Assembly (NCBI GenBank): GCA_902728285.1 | Contig: CACVBU010000957.1 | Span: 124,001 to 188,000 of the forward strand | DNA from: Clytia hemisphaerica | Lineage: Eukaryota > Cnidaria > Hydrozoa > Leptothecata > Clytiidae | Direction: 5' to 3' | Length of the DNA stretch: 64,000 nt | Part shown: positions 48,101 to 59,980 of the stretch, piece after piece | Position numbering within the stretch: position 1 is the stretch's first letter | Layout: the number at the start of each line of letters is the position of its first letter | Position numbers and translations under genes: made by a program | The notes under the pieces: generated by a model | The model's database searches: none | Told to the model about the DNA's origin: nothing | The model's input: the letters and a program-made list of their open reading frames with translations, nothing else

Positions 48101-48848
48101 ATCTTGTGAGCCGGTGGAGGGCTGTCACCCACCCAAAAAGCGAAGAAACATTGGAAAGTTATTTGACAATAGACTTGAAACTGCAAAAAAGTTGGAGGAT
48201 ATGATGAAGGTTAAAAAGTTAACTCGGCTATCGTCTCAAAAAATCGAGTGTCAGATATTGGGAACATCTTCCGGAAGGGTACATTACACAGTAACTATAT
48301 GCAATGTACCTACATGTACATGTCCCGATTTTAAAAAGCAAGGGTTGGTTGTTTCCTGTAAACACATAATTTTTGTTTTTTTATTCATCATTCGTTCTGA
48401 GGAAATGTGCAATGAACGCCACATCGGTGATGACGACCTTTGCAATTTGCTTTCAAACGTTGAGGTTGACGATAAGTATAAAGCAAATCCGCAAAGGTTA
48501 CCATCATCAAACAGAGATCGTGGTGAGATTTTAAGGAGCCACCATCTCTACAACCAAGGTCAAACTTTCACTGTCCACAAAAAAGCTAAACGAACAGCTA
48601 AATGCTCTGCTCGGCAATGTCAGGAGATTCTGACCGTTGGTAAACTGGCATTACGTGTGGATGGTGCACTATCGGTGATTTACGAGAGACCGGAAGCAGT
48701 TGAGAGAAAATTTTATTTCTGTCCAAAACAGAACTGTGTTCTGCAGTTTCCAGTGTGGTCAAATATTAGACCACCTGGAAACACAAGTGAACTTAAATTC
48801 GAGGATGGCGTCACACTTGAAGACATTTCATTTTATACTGATATTTGA
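45134..48848 (+). CDS. SWIM zinc-finger MULE transposase-like gene, 946 aa model
   Basis: Exons 45134-45248, 45393-45446, 45865-45960, 46110-46187 and 46351-48848 join in frame from ATG 45134. The first exon is strongly basic (MTFRKRK, KKITRVKKSRFYKR). Middle exons are acidic linkers. The last exon, numbered from 46332, carries the RNase H-fold DDE core: Asp323 in HFDGNH, Asp392 in GWVTDMAG, CEFHFKQS, and Glu503 in SNLAEVVHAG. A SWIM finger follows at about 655-685 (CTCPDFKKQG ... CKH). Cys pairs near the N-terminus (CPNTDC, CEYC) suggest a further zinc-binding FLYWCH/WRKY-like fold. All internal junctions are phase 1. The long intact frame with introns suggests a live element or a domesticated gene. 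Confidence 0.8.
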
Positions 48849-48883
48849 TTCATTCGGTTTTGCAAAAGTGTAGTTTTTAATTA

Positions 48884-49222
48884 GAGAACCGTAATAGCAA
48901 GCACAGAACGTTGTTTTAACGTCCAAACAATGTTGTTTTCACATCAGAACATTATTTGGACGTTGAAACAATGCTGAAATAATGTTGTGTGTCTGGGAAG
49001 CTATTGTTAAAAAATCCCTTGCAGTAAAATTATTTTTCTTAATTTCACGTTCTTAAGATGTTGTTCTTAATTTTTAAACATCTCTGACTCAATTTTCTTA
49101 TAAAAGTAAAGTATCTGCAACATGTAACACTGTTTCAACCTCCAAATAACGTTCTGATGTCGAAACAACATTGTTTCAACGCGTCAAAACAACGTTCAGT
49201 CTCTGGGGTTATTACGGTTCTC
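48884..49222. mobile_element. TIR MITE just 3' of the SWIM/MULE gene
   Basis: GAGAACCGTAATA and TATTACGGTTCTC form the ends, flanked by TA. Homology continues inward as GAACGTTGTTTT and its complement. The interior is built from AACGTT and AACAATG words shared with the tiny MITE at 13.96 kb. Confidence 0.7.
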
Positions 49223-49225
49223 TAA

Positions 49226-50270
49226 AGACAATGTATCTTTTTTGAAGACTGTCATTTCTTTTAAATTTCCATTGAAGCCGTTAAGTACAGCACGAGTGTG
49301 TCAATTGAAAAACGGTATACTCATAGTAGTAATTTTTAGGAAATCTTCTTTTTTAGCTTGGCTGTCTATATGTCCTACATTAAATTTTCTTTATATTCTC
49401 TATGCTAGGTGTTGCGACGATGGGTTTGCTCTCTTTGCGGATAGGCCCTGCATTGGAACAAACATGACTCGTAGCGCATAGAATAGATTTAATCACAAGA
49501 CAAACATGTTTTTGTTTTGCAATCCCAATCGCGTAGGTTTTAATTCAATTCACATAGGCCAGTACCATAGACTATTCCCCTTTCAGGTGATAATCAGAAA
49601 TCACGCGATCACTGAAGTGGTACCAACTCTACTTACGGATAGGCCCCGTTTTAGTAATGGTATCTCTACAGTGATTGCCCACTTCTCTTACTAATCTACT
49701 TCTCTTTTACATATTATTTTCTCCTAAAAAAAAGAAAACTGAAGTATTTATGTCTTAGAGATTTTTAAACAAAACTGTACATTTTCTTTATAAACTTATA
49801 TATTGCACGAAGAAAAGGATCATACTGGCGTTTTTTAGTATTATTCTTGATAATCAGTTGCTTTTTATAAGTTAGTTTACTGCCAGGAGAAGCCAATGGA
49901 CGCAGGCGGTGGGCGCTTTTATGACTGGAACTGCCACTGTTAACCCGTTGTTTCGGTGTCGATGTTGCAACTTCTTTATAAACTTATTATATAGATAGAT
50001 ATTCGATATACCAATATATACCTAATATCTGGTGATAAAGAGATTAGAAAACGTATAAATCTTTTATTAATATGAATAACGTACTCATATATTTCTTTTG
50101 TTTTCATTTTTAAAAGAAAAAGCTAATCAGTTTTAAATCTCACTTGTTTCATTATAAAAAAGATTGTTTCAGTATGTACATTCTTTACAAAAGTCCTGCC
50201 TGCATATTTCTAATTCTTTTTACTTCACACAGAGCTTGCAAAAAAATTGTTCTTCTTATGTTTCTAGAAA
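49226..50270. other. Intergenic stretch
   Basis: GCGGATAGGCCC near 49440 and a related ACGGATAGGCCCC near 49636 hint at a small duplicated repeat. No gene is supported. Confidence 0.35.
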
Positions 50271-50275
50271 ACATT

Positions 50276-50620
50276 TTGACCCACGTAAAAAAAATTTGAT
50301 CCACGTAAAAAAAAATTAGACCCACGTAAAAAAAATTCCGACCCACGTAAAAAAAAAATTTGACCCACGTAAAAACAAATTTGACCCACGTAAAAAAAAA
50401 TTGGACCCACGTAAAAAAAAATTGGACCCACGAACCCACGTAAAAAAAATACCCACGAACCCACGTAGAAAAAATTCTGACCCACGAACCCACGGACCCA
50501 CGTACATTTCGGACCCACGAACCCACGCGCTTTTCTAACCCACGAACCCACGCGACCCACGAACCCACGGACCCACGTAACCCACGGACCCACGACACCC
50601 ACGCGACCCACGTAATTTAG
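50276..50620. repeat. CCCACG minisatellite
   Basis: About nine units of GACCCACGTAAAAAAAAATT (18-21 bp) pass into shorter ACCCACGAACCCACG units toward 50620. The minus-strand frames with FFFTWV or FLRGS repeats are artefacts of this array. Confidence 0.9.
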
Positions 50621-50624
50621 CAGA

Positions 50625-51384
50625 CTCGTAGTGGGACTACCGTGAGTATCACAGCGCGAATAAATTAATATTTTCTCTTTGAAAACTTGACCTCTGATAC
50701 TCAGGGTATAGTGGGACTGCAATTTGATTTTCTGATTTTTCCGACCCTTAGTAGGACTTTGGAAATACAAAAAGGTACCCTTAAGGGTGGTACCCTCCAT
50801 TTGCCTAAGTACCCCTCCCCCCAATCCTGCCTGACTTGACCAAAGCAAAAAGAAGGTTGACAAAATTCCGACAAAATCCCAAAATTAAAAGCGGACGCGC
50901 GTTGGACAAGCGCGATTCAGAGTAAAATATTGTACAGTTTCCTTGCTACCAAAATAGAAAATGTATTATAAACAAAGATGGCGGTCGAAAAACACTGAGA
51001 AATCAGAAAATCGCAGTTTTTTATGATGGTATTTTGGTTTGGTAGAGATATCTTGAGTCTATTCTGATTCAATACATCTACAGATACAGAGGTAAATAAG
51101 TTTTTCAAAAAAGCCACTGAATTTTTCTTTCAAGTAGTGTTTTTTTTAATTTTTAGAGTAAAATTCTTAAAAATTCTTTTCTTTCTCAATCATGTATGTT
51201 TTCGGCCGGGGTTTTGTCAAAGTCCTCAAATGGCCAAGTGGCCTGAAAACCTTTGTGCTGTACCCCATGGGGTTTTCATGCAACCACTACCTTGAAATTG
51301 GGTAACTTGCATTAGTTGAGGGAAACTTGTGCATCATAGGCATAGGCGGCATGCATAGCCATCAAAACAAATAAAAGAGTCCCC
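50625..51384. other. Intergenic stretch
   Basis: No supported gene or element. The stretch contains GATGGCGG near 50978 and plain AT-rich DNA. Confidence 0.35.
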
Positions 51385-52289
51385 TGCCCAGTTGGCGACC
51401 GGTCTAGTTGGCGACCGAACGTCTTTGAACCCAGAAAAGTCATACAAAAAAAAACCTCTGGAGAATTTCTATTGGTAGTTATCTGCCTTGACCTATTTCC
51501 CGTATATACTGTGTAAAAAAAGTTTTAGAAAAAAACGAGTAGAATCCGAAAGATCCAACTTTGCAGAAGCACACGAAAAAGCTGGATTTTTCAAAAAAAA
51601 TAAAAAATGGCTACCTGTACACGTAAGAAAAAACGCTTCAACTCCCACTCCAAAAAATACTTGTCCAAAACAATGAGTTTGTTAGAAAGAATTTCTGTAA
51701 AAGTCAGCTCGATACAGTTTCCCTCGTGTGAAATATTGATAAAAAAGTTGATGCAATTAGCTTCGATATTTGACATCCAGTCTGCGACCGACCAAACTCA
51801 AAAAAAATGAAAAAAAATACTCCACATTGCGATCAAAACATTCTAGACGCAAAGAGAAAAAAAGAAGACTTTACATTGCAATCAAAACATTCAAGGGGCA
51901 TGCCCGCGGTCTTTAACTTGACAGCATAGCTCCAATGCAAAGTTTCTAGCTCTGGATTGAAATAACAAGGGAAACTGGTATATTAAATCTCCGGGTAGTC
52001 ATAAAAAAATTTTTATCAAATGAAGACTCTCCATAGACTGCCACTTTCACAACAAAACAAAAACAAACTTTAGAAAAAAATGGCAACTTGAAGAAAAATT
52101 CTGAAAAACATGCCAAAGGGAAATGTAAGTAAGCTATTTTAAAACAAAAGAACGAGTGTAAATAAATTTAATACGGGAAGGCTTATGAGTTTATGATCAA
52201 TTAATATGACCTTTTACCTGCAAGTAGAGCACTGATTTTCTCTTTCTTAAGATCGGTTGCAGACTAGTACGTCGGTCGGGAACTGGGCA
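51385..52289. mobile_element. Possible TIR element with TGCCCAGTT ends
   Basis: TGCCCAGTTGGCGACCG at the left and the complement of TGCCCAGTTCCCGACCG at the right (CGGTCGGGAACTGGGCA) differ at two positions. Target duplication was not found. The interior is AT-rich and non-coding. Confidence 0.45.
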
Positions 52290-52423
52290 CTAGTACCGCT
52301 CGCTTCGAAAGTTTTTTATTCTAAGAAGAGCGCCTCAAATAAAAAATTTGTGGTGGGAAGAAAACAATCACAATCTGATCTCAGGTTAAAAAGTACCGTG
52401 AGATCAGATAACTTGCATAAAAG

Positions 52424-52665
52424 GCGTTGTGGTATAGTGGACATCAACCTTGATTTCTGTACAGGCGGCCAAGGTTTGATTCCCACTCACAACGGTTCAC
52501 TTGGCAAGTAAACAAACCTTAGCCCGGGTCGACCCATCCCATGTGAGGGGAATTGGGTAGTCAGTTCAAGGTACTGACGGGATGCTTACTCAAAGCATCT
52601 ATAGTTGTGAGAATGGGCTCCAGAGCCTCCTGTAACTCAACCATAATAGATAGATATATCAGTGG
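52424..52665 (+). mobile_element. tRNA-derived SINE
   Basis: GTGGTATAGTGG (52429-52440) is an RNA polymerase III A box, and GGTTTGATTCC (52473-52483) a B box at tRNA spacing. A non-tRNA body follows and ends near 52665 with ATAGATAGATATA, a simple-repeat tail. The structure is a standard tRNA-headed SINE. Confidence 0.75.
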
Positions 52666-53424
52666 ATGCTAACTTGAATAGCTCTCAAATGAATGGCCTG
52701 GCTGGTCATTAAAATACAAATTCAAATCAAAACAAACCTGACAATTAGTCACACTAGGAAATCAAGCTTTCAGAAAAAATAACATCAGTCATCTACAGGA
52801 TTCATTTGCAACAACAAGGATGAGAGTTACCTGAATCAAGTTAGCAGGACAATTTATTAAAACTTGAAAGTTTGAAACAAAATAAAACGTGCAGCAGCCA
52901 AAATCAACCAACCAAAATTTGTCATTCAATTCCCAAGACAGCGCTTCAATTTTTAAGGCCTTGTTTATACGCTAAAGTAAAAACAACTCTGCACATGTAA
53001 ATGGGTCAATGTTTGAGGTCTGGCAAAATTTACAGGAGATAGCTTATCCGGCAGTGTGCGTCTCCCCCATAGATCTTATTCTTGGGAAGTTGATCTTCAA
53101 ATTTAGTTCTCAAGGTTAGGTTGGCTCAATTTTTTTCATCTACGGCTCAAATTTTAGGCAATTTCTCATAGTTTTTGAGAATGTTAATTACATTAAAAAG
53201 TGCCGGGTTATTTTTTCATGAATCCCTTTATAAGTTTTGCCTGGTTTTGCGGTGCATATTTTTGCTTGAGAGTCAAAAGGTAAACGATATAGCGCTTTTG
53301 CAGCATTAATCTTTGATATGTATTTCGGTGGGACGCTAGTGTGACGAACTGCCTGATTTACAAAATTTACGGATTGTAAAATGTATAATCTCCTAAACAT
53401 AAAAGTGATATCATGCATTATGTT
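52666..53424. other. Intergenic stretch
   Basis: No supported gene. The minus-strand frame at 53188-53418 has no recognisable motif. Confidence 0.35.
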
Positions 53425-54228
53425 GGGTATTCCTAAAAGGTAGGGTACCCCAATTGGGCTGCTACTATGTATCGAGAATGGGCCTTCGGGTCTGATGTTA
53501 CTTAAAAACCCATTTAATTTACAGACCAGAAAAACCGGAAATTTGTGGAGGAAAGCCAGGAGTTATGATTCTAAAGAATATTTCAATTAATATTGCACGA
53601 TGCAAAAGATATTCAAAGATACATTAATTACCATGTGATCAAAGCATAATGGTGTATGAAATAGAGCTTAGTGACAAGGGGTTTATATATGCCTAATACA
53701 TAATATGGGTAGCTACTTCAAAAATGATAATAACTCGACCCATTGAAGTAAGTCATTATGTTATTGTGTACATAATAGATTAAAAGACAAAAGATTGAAA
53801 AGATATAAGAGTCTGATGAAAGATCAAATGCAAAAAAGACAACAAAAGAGATTTTTAAGAAATAACAAAATTAAAAAAAGGAAATGATCGAAAAATATTT
53901 TCTTAATTTTACCAAACGAATTTGTTCTGCGTTTTTCAGAAATTTTATTCTGGTCTTTATATTTCCAAGTAAGACCAAGTAAGAGAAGACATGCATGGCA
54001 CCTAAACATTATAAAAAAAAGTAGATTTTAGTACCTTTGGGAAAATGACTATTGCAACTCAAGTTTTAAAGCAATCTTAAATCTGCTTTTTGTAAAGGAT
54101 CAATCGAAGGTTTTAGTATCATTCATCACAAAATCAAGCATCTGTTTATAAAATTTAGGACAAAAAGTGGTACCCCAATAAGCCTAATTGGGGCCCGAAT
54201 TGGGGTGCCCTACTTTTTACGAACACCC
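53425..54228. mobile_element. MULE-like element with 9-bp duplication
   Basis: Inverted ends of about 35 bp, GGGTATTCCTAAAAGGTAGG and the complement of GGGTGTTCGTAAAAAGTAGG, both continue into CCCCAATT. CATTATGTT flanks both sides (53416-53424 and 54229-54237), a perfect 9-bp duplication. The 804-bp interior is AT-rich and non-coding. Confidence 0.85.
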
Positions 54229-54323
54229 CATTATGTTTTTTAATATCATTATTAAATTTTTCTCCTCGTTCTTCCGTCAGTGAATTTTAATCATTGATTT
54301 ATTTTATTTTATTTCTATCAAAG

Positions 54324-56393
54324 TTAAATACAAAGAAATAAATCATGAATTTGTTGTTTTAAATGGGTCTTGTGATGTTGAAATGCCAAGAGCAGAAAAT
54401 ACTTCTGCAACATCAATCAACTCCAAAAACACTTCAGTGAGTGCCAGTGCTGTTCATCCTACTAAATTACAGGCTAGTGAAGAGAAATCCAGTCTACAAA
54501 ATGGACGTGCAGTTGATCATTTATTCACAACCACCAATCGCTGTAAAGCATCTCTCTTCATTAATACAGGAGAAAATCGAACTATCCATGTGGTACATTA
54601 TGCCCAACGAAAGCAAGACTTGTACACACAATCAACATTCTCCAAAACAGAGGATGAAAGTTATGAATCTAAAGTTACGTTATTTTTTATTCATGGAGTT
54701 GGTGGAACTATTCAAATGTGGGAACCCCAGATACATTATTTCCTTACTCTTGGTTATGAAATTATAGCATTGGATTTGCTGGGACATGGTCAAAGTGGGA
54801 AACCACGTGTATATAATGCATATCAATTCACAGAGCTGGCCTCTGATGTAATGTTTATTTTTGATAGATTTAGTAAACGTAGGAACGTTCTGATTGGACA
54901 CTCTTATGGCAGTTCATTTTGCACAATGTTATCGAAAGAACGAGCACGTAAAGTTTGTAAAACTGTTTTAATTTCTGGTGGAGGACCAACATTATTGATG
55001 CCAGATCGTTGTAGTGCTTTTTGTTTACCATTACCTTTCTTTGTTTGTATAAGAAAAAGTGTGGTCAAGATGTTTCAAAGGTAAAACCTTATCTTTTTTC
55101 GTATTTTGATGTTTGATGAAAACAGGTTTCTGGATTTCAACCATGGAAAATGTTCGATAACTATTTCAAAAGAAGGTTTGCATATGTACTTTAATCCAAA
55201 ATAATCACTGATAAATTATACTAGAAAATCTATTGATACCTCGTCTTATTCTTGTGGAAAGTTTTTCTAGTAAACTTTTCATTTTTATTTTTCTTCCCAA
55301 GGGCTTAGAATATATAAATTAGATTGGATCATTTTACAAATTAATTGTGTTTAAATTGAACGTTCTTTAAAACGGTAAACTATTTACTCCATTTTTCAGG
55401 ATGGCATTTCATGAAGAAACAAGTGATACTGTTCGTCAAAAGATTTCAACTTTTGAGATTTCATCTTTCGCTCTTAAAGCCATCATGCAAGGACAGGTAA
55501 AGTGTGAAGCCAATTACAAACGGATAAATTATGTTGAACCTAGGTAACAGCAGTAACAGTGTTGTGAAAGACAGATAAGTTATCATTTAAAAGATTTCTG
55601 CAGGAGTAATTAGTTATTTATAAGACCGTCGCGTTCTTTCAAACCTCTTGAAGCCTCATAGAAAGTACAGGGAGGTGATGAAATTCAGCTAAAATCTAAG
55701 AAAAAATTGATGATAATTTGAGAAAAAATACCGATACAGATGGGGTCTCACCCGGTGGAACCAGCGAACCAAAACTCGATGGGGATTAATATTTGAATTC
55801 CATTGTTTTCAAGCCAGATAATTCAGTAGGGATGGAAAATGTATTTGGAAAATAATTTGCAGTGAGGATTCGTTTATCTGATTATTTTCAGCGGGGAAAA
55901 AATGAGAGTAGAATTTCCCACGAGGGACAATTTTTTGCCAATATTTTCCAGTGGGAAGGGTTTCCAGTGAATCTGTGAGAAGAGAGTGTACACACAAGCT
56001 ACACAAGCTCCATTCAAAAGCAATAAGTAAAGAGAGTCTTCATAATAAAAAATTGTCTTTATATACCACGTGGAGGGAGTTTTATTGCAACCAATTTCCA
56101 ACTTTCCCGATGATTCTGTGACCAAAAAGATGAAGGGAAAGAGGAAATTTCCTCAAGCGAGACTGAAAGTTTGGAAAAACCTAAGAAAAAGATTAACGAT
56201 TATTTAATAAATACAGATGTACAAGTGTATAACTAATGCAATATATATTAACAGCCTTGGACTGAATGATATTTTGTTTATGTTTTTTGTTTTTGTTTCC
56301 AGAATTGGCACGAGTCAACAGAAGAATATCATGCTAGTTTGAATCTACCTGTACTGTTGGTTTATGGGAAAGGTGATCAGTTTGTTACTCTGG
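54324..56393 (+). CDS. ABHD8-like: ABHD8-like alpha/beta hydrolase, partial gene
   Basis: Exons 54324-55080, 55400-55496 and 56303 to about 56393 join in frame (phases 2 and 0). The first encodes a polar N-terminal region, then LFFIHGVGGTIQMWEPQ (oxyanion HG segment), IALDLLGHGQSGKP and the nucleophile elbow GHSYGSSF with Ser174 counted from ATG 54383. It continues to VLISGGGPT. Later exons give FEISSFALKAIMQGQ and LNLPVLLVYGKGDQFV, the strand bearing the acidic residue. The order and wording match ABHD8. The final exon with the catalytic His was not found, and the incoming phase of exon 1 implies an upstream exon also not identified. The last donor (GTGGGG) is weak. Confidence 0.75.
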
Positions 56394-56854
56394 GTGGGGG
56401 GGGGAATGTTTGACGTCATAATTGTTTAGGAGGTATTAGTGTTTTTTATAGCTTTATTCCTTCAAGAGCAATGTATCAAAATTTGCCAGTTTAACCACGA
56501 TGATTTATGTATCGACTTTTGTGCTCTTGCAAAAATCGTATGTATTATCTAAAACGAAAAGTTTTTCTTTGATTCCATTTATCAAAGTCACACCTTTTAA
56601 AGATCAATTTATTTGTTATATAATATCACACTTGAGGGAAAGAACATAATTGAAAAGACATAAAAAGCACTTAGTAGAAACCACTCTTATCTGTTTGTTT
56701 ATTCTCTCGTGCATAAATTAAGAGAAAGAAGAAACAAGACGACTTGAAGTCGAAAATTTCGCCTAGAATTTGAACTGCATGGGAAAAAAAAGAAGTAGAG
56801 ATTAAAGCTAATCTGAAATCTACTTTACATCGAGAACAATTGCTGTTTAATTTT
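56394..56854. other. Intron or flank of the ABHD8-like gene
   Basis: AT-rich, no exon seen. Confidence 0.35.
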
Positions 56855-58375
56855 TAAGAACTCTTACAAAGTATATGCTTATAGAAAATAAATATGCTCA
56901 CATTGTGCGCCGTCCCTTGTTTACTTTGTAAGAACTAATTACCGAAAGGTATATCACCCTCTATCAAGAGTTATTTATTTGATTCTTATAAAGTATATGC
57001 TTATAAGAAAAATAAATATGCTCATATTGTTTGCTGTCCCTTGTTTACTTTGTAAGAACTAATTACCGAAAGGTATATCACCGTCTATCAAGAGTTATTG
57101 AGTTGATTCTTATAAAGTATATGCTTATAAGAAAAATAAATATGCTCGTATTGTTCGCCATCCCTTGTTTACTTTGTAAGAAATAATTACCGAAAGATAT
57201 ATCACGGTCTATCATGAGTTATTGAGTTGATTCTTATAAAGTATATGCTTATAAGAAAAATAAATATGCTCATATTGTTCGCCATCCCTTTTTTACTTTG
57301 TAAGAACTAATTACCGAAAGGTATATCACCGTCTATCAAGAGTTATTTGAGTTGATTCTTAATAAAGTATATGCTTATAAGAAAAAATATGCTCATATTG
57401 TTTGCTGTCCCTTGTTTACTTTGTAAGAACTAATTACCGAAAGGTATATCACCGTCTGTCAAGAGTTATTGAGTTGATTCTTATAAAGTATATGCTTATA
57501 AGAAAAAATATGCTCATATTGTTTGCTGTCCCTTGTTTACTTTGTAAGAACTAATTACCGAAAGGTATATCACCGTCTATCAAAAGTTATTGAGTTGATT
57601 CTTATAAAGTATATGCTAATAAGAAAAATAAATATGCTCGTATTGTTCGCCATCCCTTGTTTACTTTGTAAGAAATAATTACCGAAAGATATATCACGGT
57701 CTATCATGAGTTATTGAGTTGATTCTTATAAAGTATATGCTTATAAGAAAAATAAATATGCTCATATTGTTCGACATCCCTTTTTTACTTTGTAAGAACT
57801 AATTACCGAAAGGTATATCACCGTCTATCAAGAGTTATTGAGTTGATTCTTATAAAGTATATGCTTATAAGAAAAAATATGCTCATATTGTTTGCTGTCC
57901 CTTGTTTACTTTGTAAGAACTAATTACCGAAAGGTATATCACCGTCTGTCAAGAGTTATTGAGTTGATTCTTATAAAGTAAATGCTTATAAGAAAAATGA
58001 ATATGCTCATATTGTTTGCTGTCCCTTGTTTACTTTGTAAGAACTAATTACCGAAAGGTATATCACCGTCTGTCAAGAGTTATTGAGTTGATTCTTATAA
58101 AGTATATGCTTATAAGAAAAATAAATATGCTCATATTGTGCGCCATCCTTTGTTTACTATGTAAGAACTAATTACCGAAAGGTATATCACCTTCTATCAA
58201 GAGTTATTGAGTTGATTCTTATAAAGTATATGTTTATAAGAAAAATAAATATGCTCATATTGTTTACCATCCCTTTTTTACTTTGTAAGAACTAATTACC
58301 GAAAGGTATATCACCTTCTATCAAGAGTTATTGATTTGATTCTTATAAAGTATATGCTTATAAGAAAATAAATAA
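56855..58375 (+). repeat. Minisatellite of about 13 units of ~120 bp
   Basis: Units start TTCTTATAAAGTATATGC and continue through AAATATGCTCATATTG, CATCCCTTGTTTACTTTG, AACTAATTACCGAAAGG and TATCACCGTCTATCAAGAG. Starts fall near 56860, 56980, 57097, 57227, 57354 and onward to 58338. Units are highly similar, with small length changes mainly at AAATAAATATG versus AAATATG. The array probably lies in the last intron or 3' flank of the ABHD8-like gene. Confidence 0.9.
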
Positions 58376-59574
58376 AAAAACAAACAGTTATATGCTTAAA
58401 TTTGTGGAATTAATATTCGAGCAAAAAACGCGACTTGATTATCTCCATAGTATACCGAACCAACTAACCAGAGAACGCCCGGGTCAAACGCCAACGCCAT
58501 AATCTTCGCCCCAAAAAAATTCTCCCCCGCCGCCGCCGCAGAAAGGCTATCGTAATACTTTCGCTAAGCGAAATTAAAAAATGAATGGGTGACCGGTTAA
58601 TGATATGTGGCGAAGTAGTGCTATGCACACCTTCCAACCTAATTTAGAGCTCTTCCAAATCATTTGTGGTTGTAAGACTTCGTGGGAATTTCCCATTTTT
58701 TAAATACTAGCCATAGCTTTCACTAACTGCCACCCGCTAGTACATATGCTTGTAAAAACTAATTAATGCTAATTAAGGCTTTTTAATACTTTATAGCAAA
58801 AGTTTGGAAATGATCTGAAATAGTTAGAATGATTCTTCTCAGCATTTTCTTTGAGATATCAATGAATAAGCTAACATAAATGAAACATATTTTTTATCTA
58901 AAAATGTGAATTACTTTTTACAAAGAATAAAATACAAATCTTAAAACATTCATTAGGAAAAGTGTCCAGGTAGAATCAATTACAGACAGTTACAGATACT
59001 AAACCAGTCAAAAGACATGCAACTATATTTATTTCAACCAATTTGAAATATAAATGAAACATAGTAGAACCAAACAGCATAAGAAATGCTATGAGCCAGA
59101 AACATAACGAGCAGGAACCAAAAATTGACAGGTAACAACGTACTTAGGAGTTTTTCCAACGGTTTAACAAAGGGTATCGTGATCCAAAATTGTTTACATT
59201 AAATGGATTTACCAGTAATCTAGAAGCTGTAACAGCGTTGTGTAAAGGATGGAAGATGATAGGACGGAACTTGGTAATAGTATCAGTAACGAGGCAATAT
59301 TGATGAGCAGGAAGCAGGTATTAACAGGAAATAGCGTACATTCAGAACTTTTTCCAATGGCATGATAATGGATCTCATGGACAGAATTGTTTACATTAAA
59401 AAGATATGCCACTTATCTTGCAGTTGTAGCAGCAATGTCGTGTAGAAGGATGGAAAATCATGACGTAACGTGGTAATAGTAGCAGTAACGAGGTAATATT
59501 ACGTTGTCAAGGTAACCGAATCCTCATTCATAAAAAGCTTAAATGGAAAATAAGAAACATATGAAATTAGATGA
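58376..59574. other. Intergenic stretch
   Basis: Contains CCGCCGCCGCC near 58528 and two similar stretches at about 59205-59290 and 59395-59490 (GCAGTAACGAGGTAATATT / AGTAACGAGGCAATATTG), a diverged direct repeat of about 190 bp. No gene is seen. Confidence 0.4.
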
Positions 59575-59579
59575 TATGG

Positions 59580-59952
59580 CGCTCATTGAAAAAATGCTCT
59601 GTCCGCGTCGCAACGGGTGTTAAAAATCATGCGGCGGACGGGNTGTAAGGCGGTCATCGAAAAAATGCTCTGTTCGCGTCGCAACGGGTGTTAAAAATGC
59701 ATGCGGGCGGACGGTCCGTCAAAAACATTCCTGGGTTTTTTTTAATCATGCCAGTATATAACTCAGGAGCGGGTGGTAACGCGAGCAAAACAATTTTTCG
59801 ATGGTCGTCAGAGCAATTGAGAAAAAAGCTATACTTTAAAAGAACAAATTGCTTTTCCCAGATTTTTTCCCGCATCTCCGCACCGGAAAATCAGCAGAAA
59901 ATTTGATGCGGGCGGGTGACGGCGCGAATAGAACAATTTTTCGATGACCACC
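59580..59952. mobile_element. Element with GGYGGTCATCGAAAAA ends and a tandem duplicated end
   Basis: GGCGGTCATCGAAAAAATG at 59649 and the complement of GGTGGTCATCGAAAAATTG at 59952 form inverted ends of about 40 bp rich in CG words. A second copy of the left end lies directly upstream (from about 59580), about 70 bp away. The single N at 59643 lies between the two. The interior is non-coding. Confidence 0.55.
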
Positions 59953-59980
59953 TGAAGCCCTGAAAATTCATGATTTTTGG

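Noticed and set aside
50185..50863. Minus-strand frames with repeated FFFTWV / FLRGS, like a repeat protein
   Set aside because: They are three frames of the CCCACG minisatellite, and the composition follows the DNA repeat.
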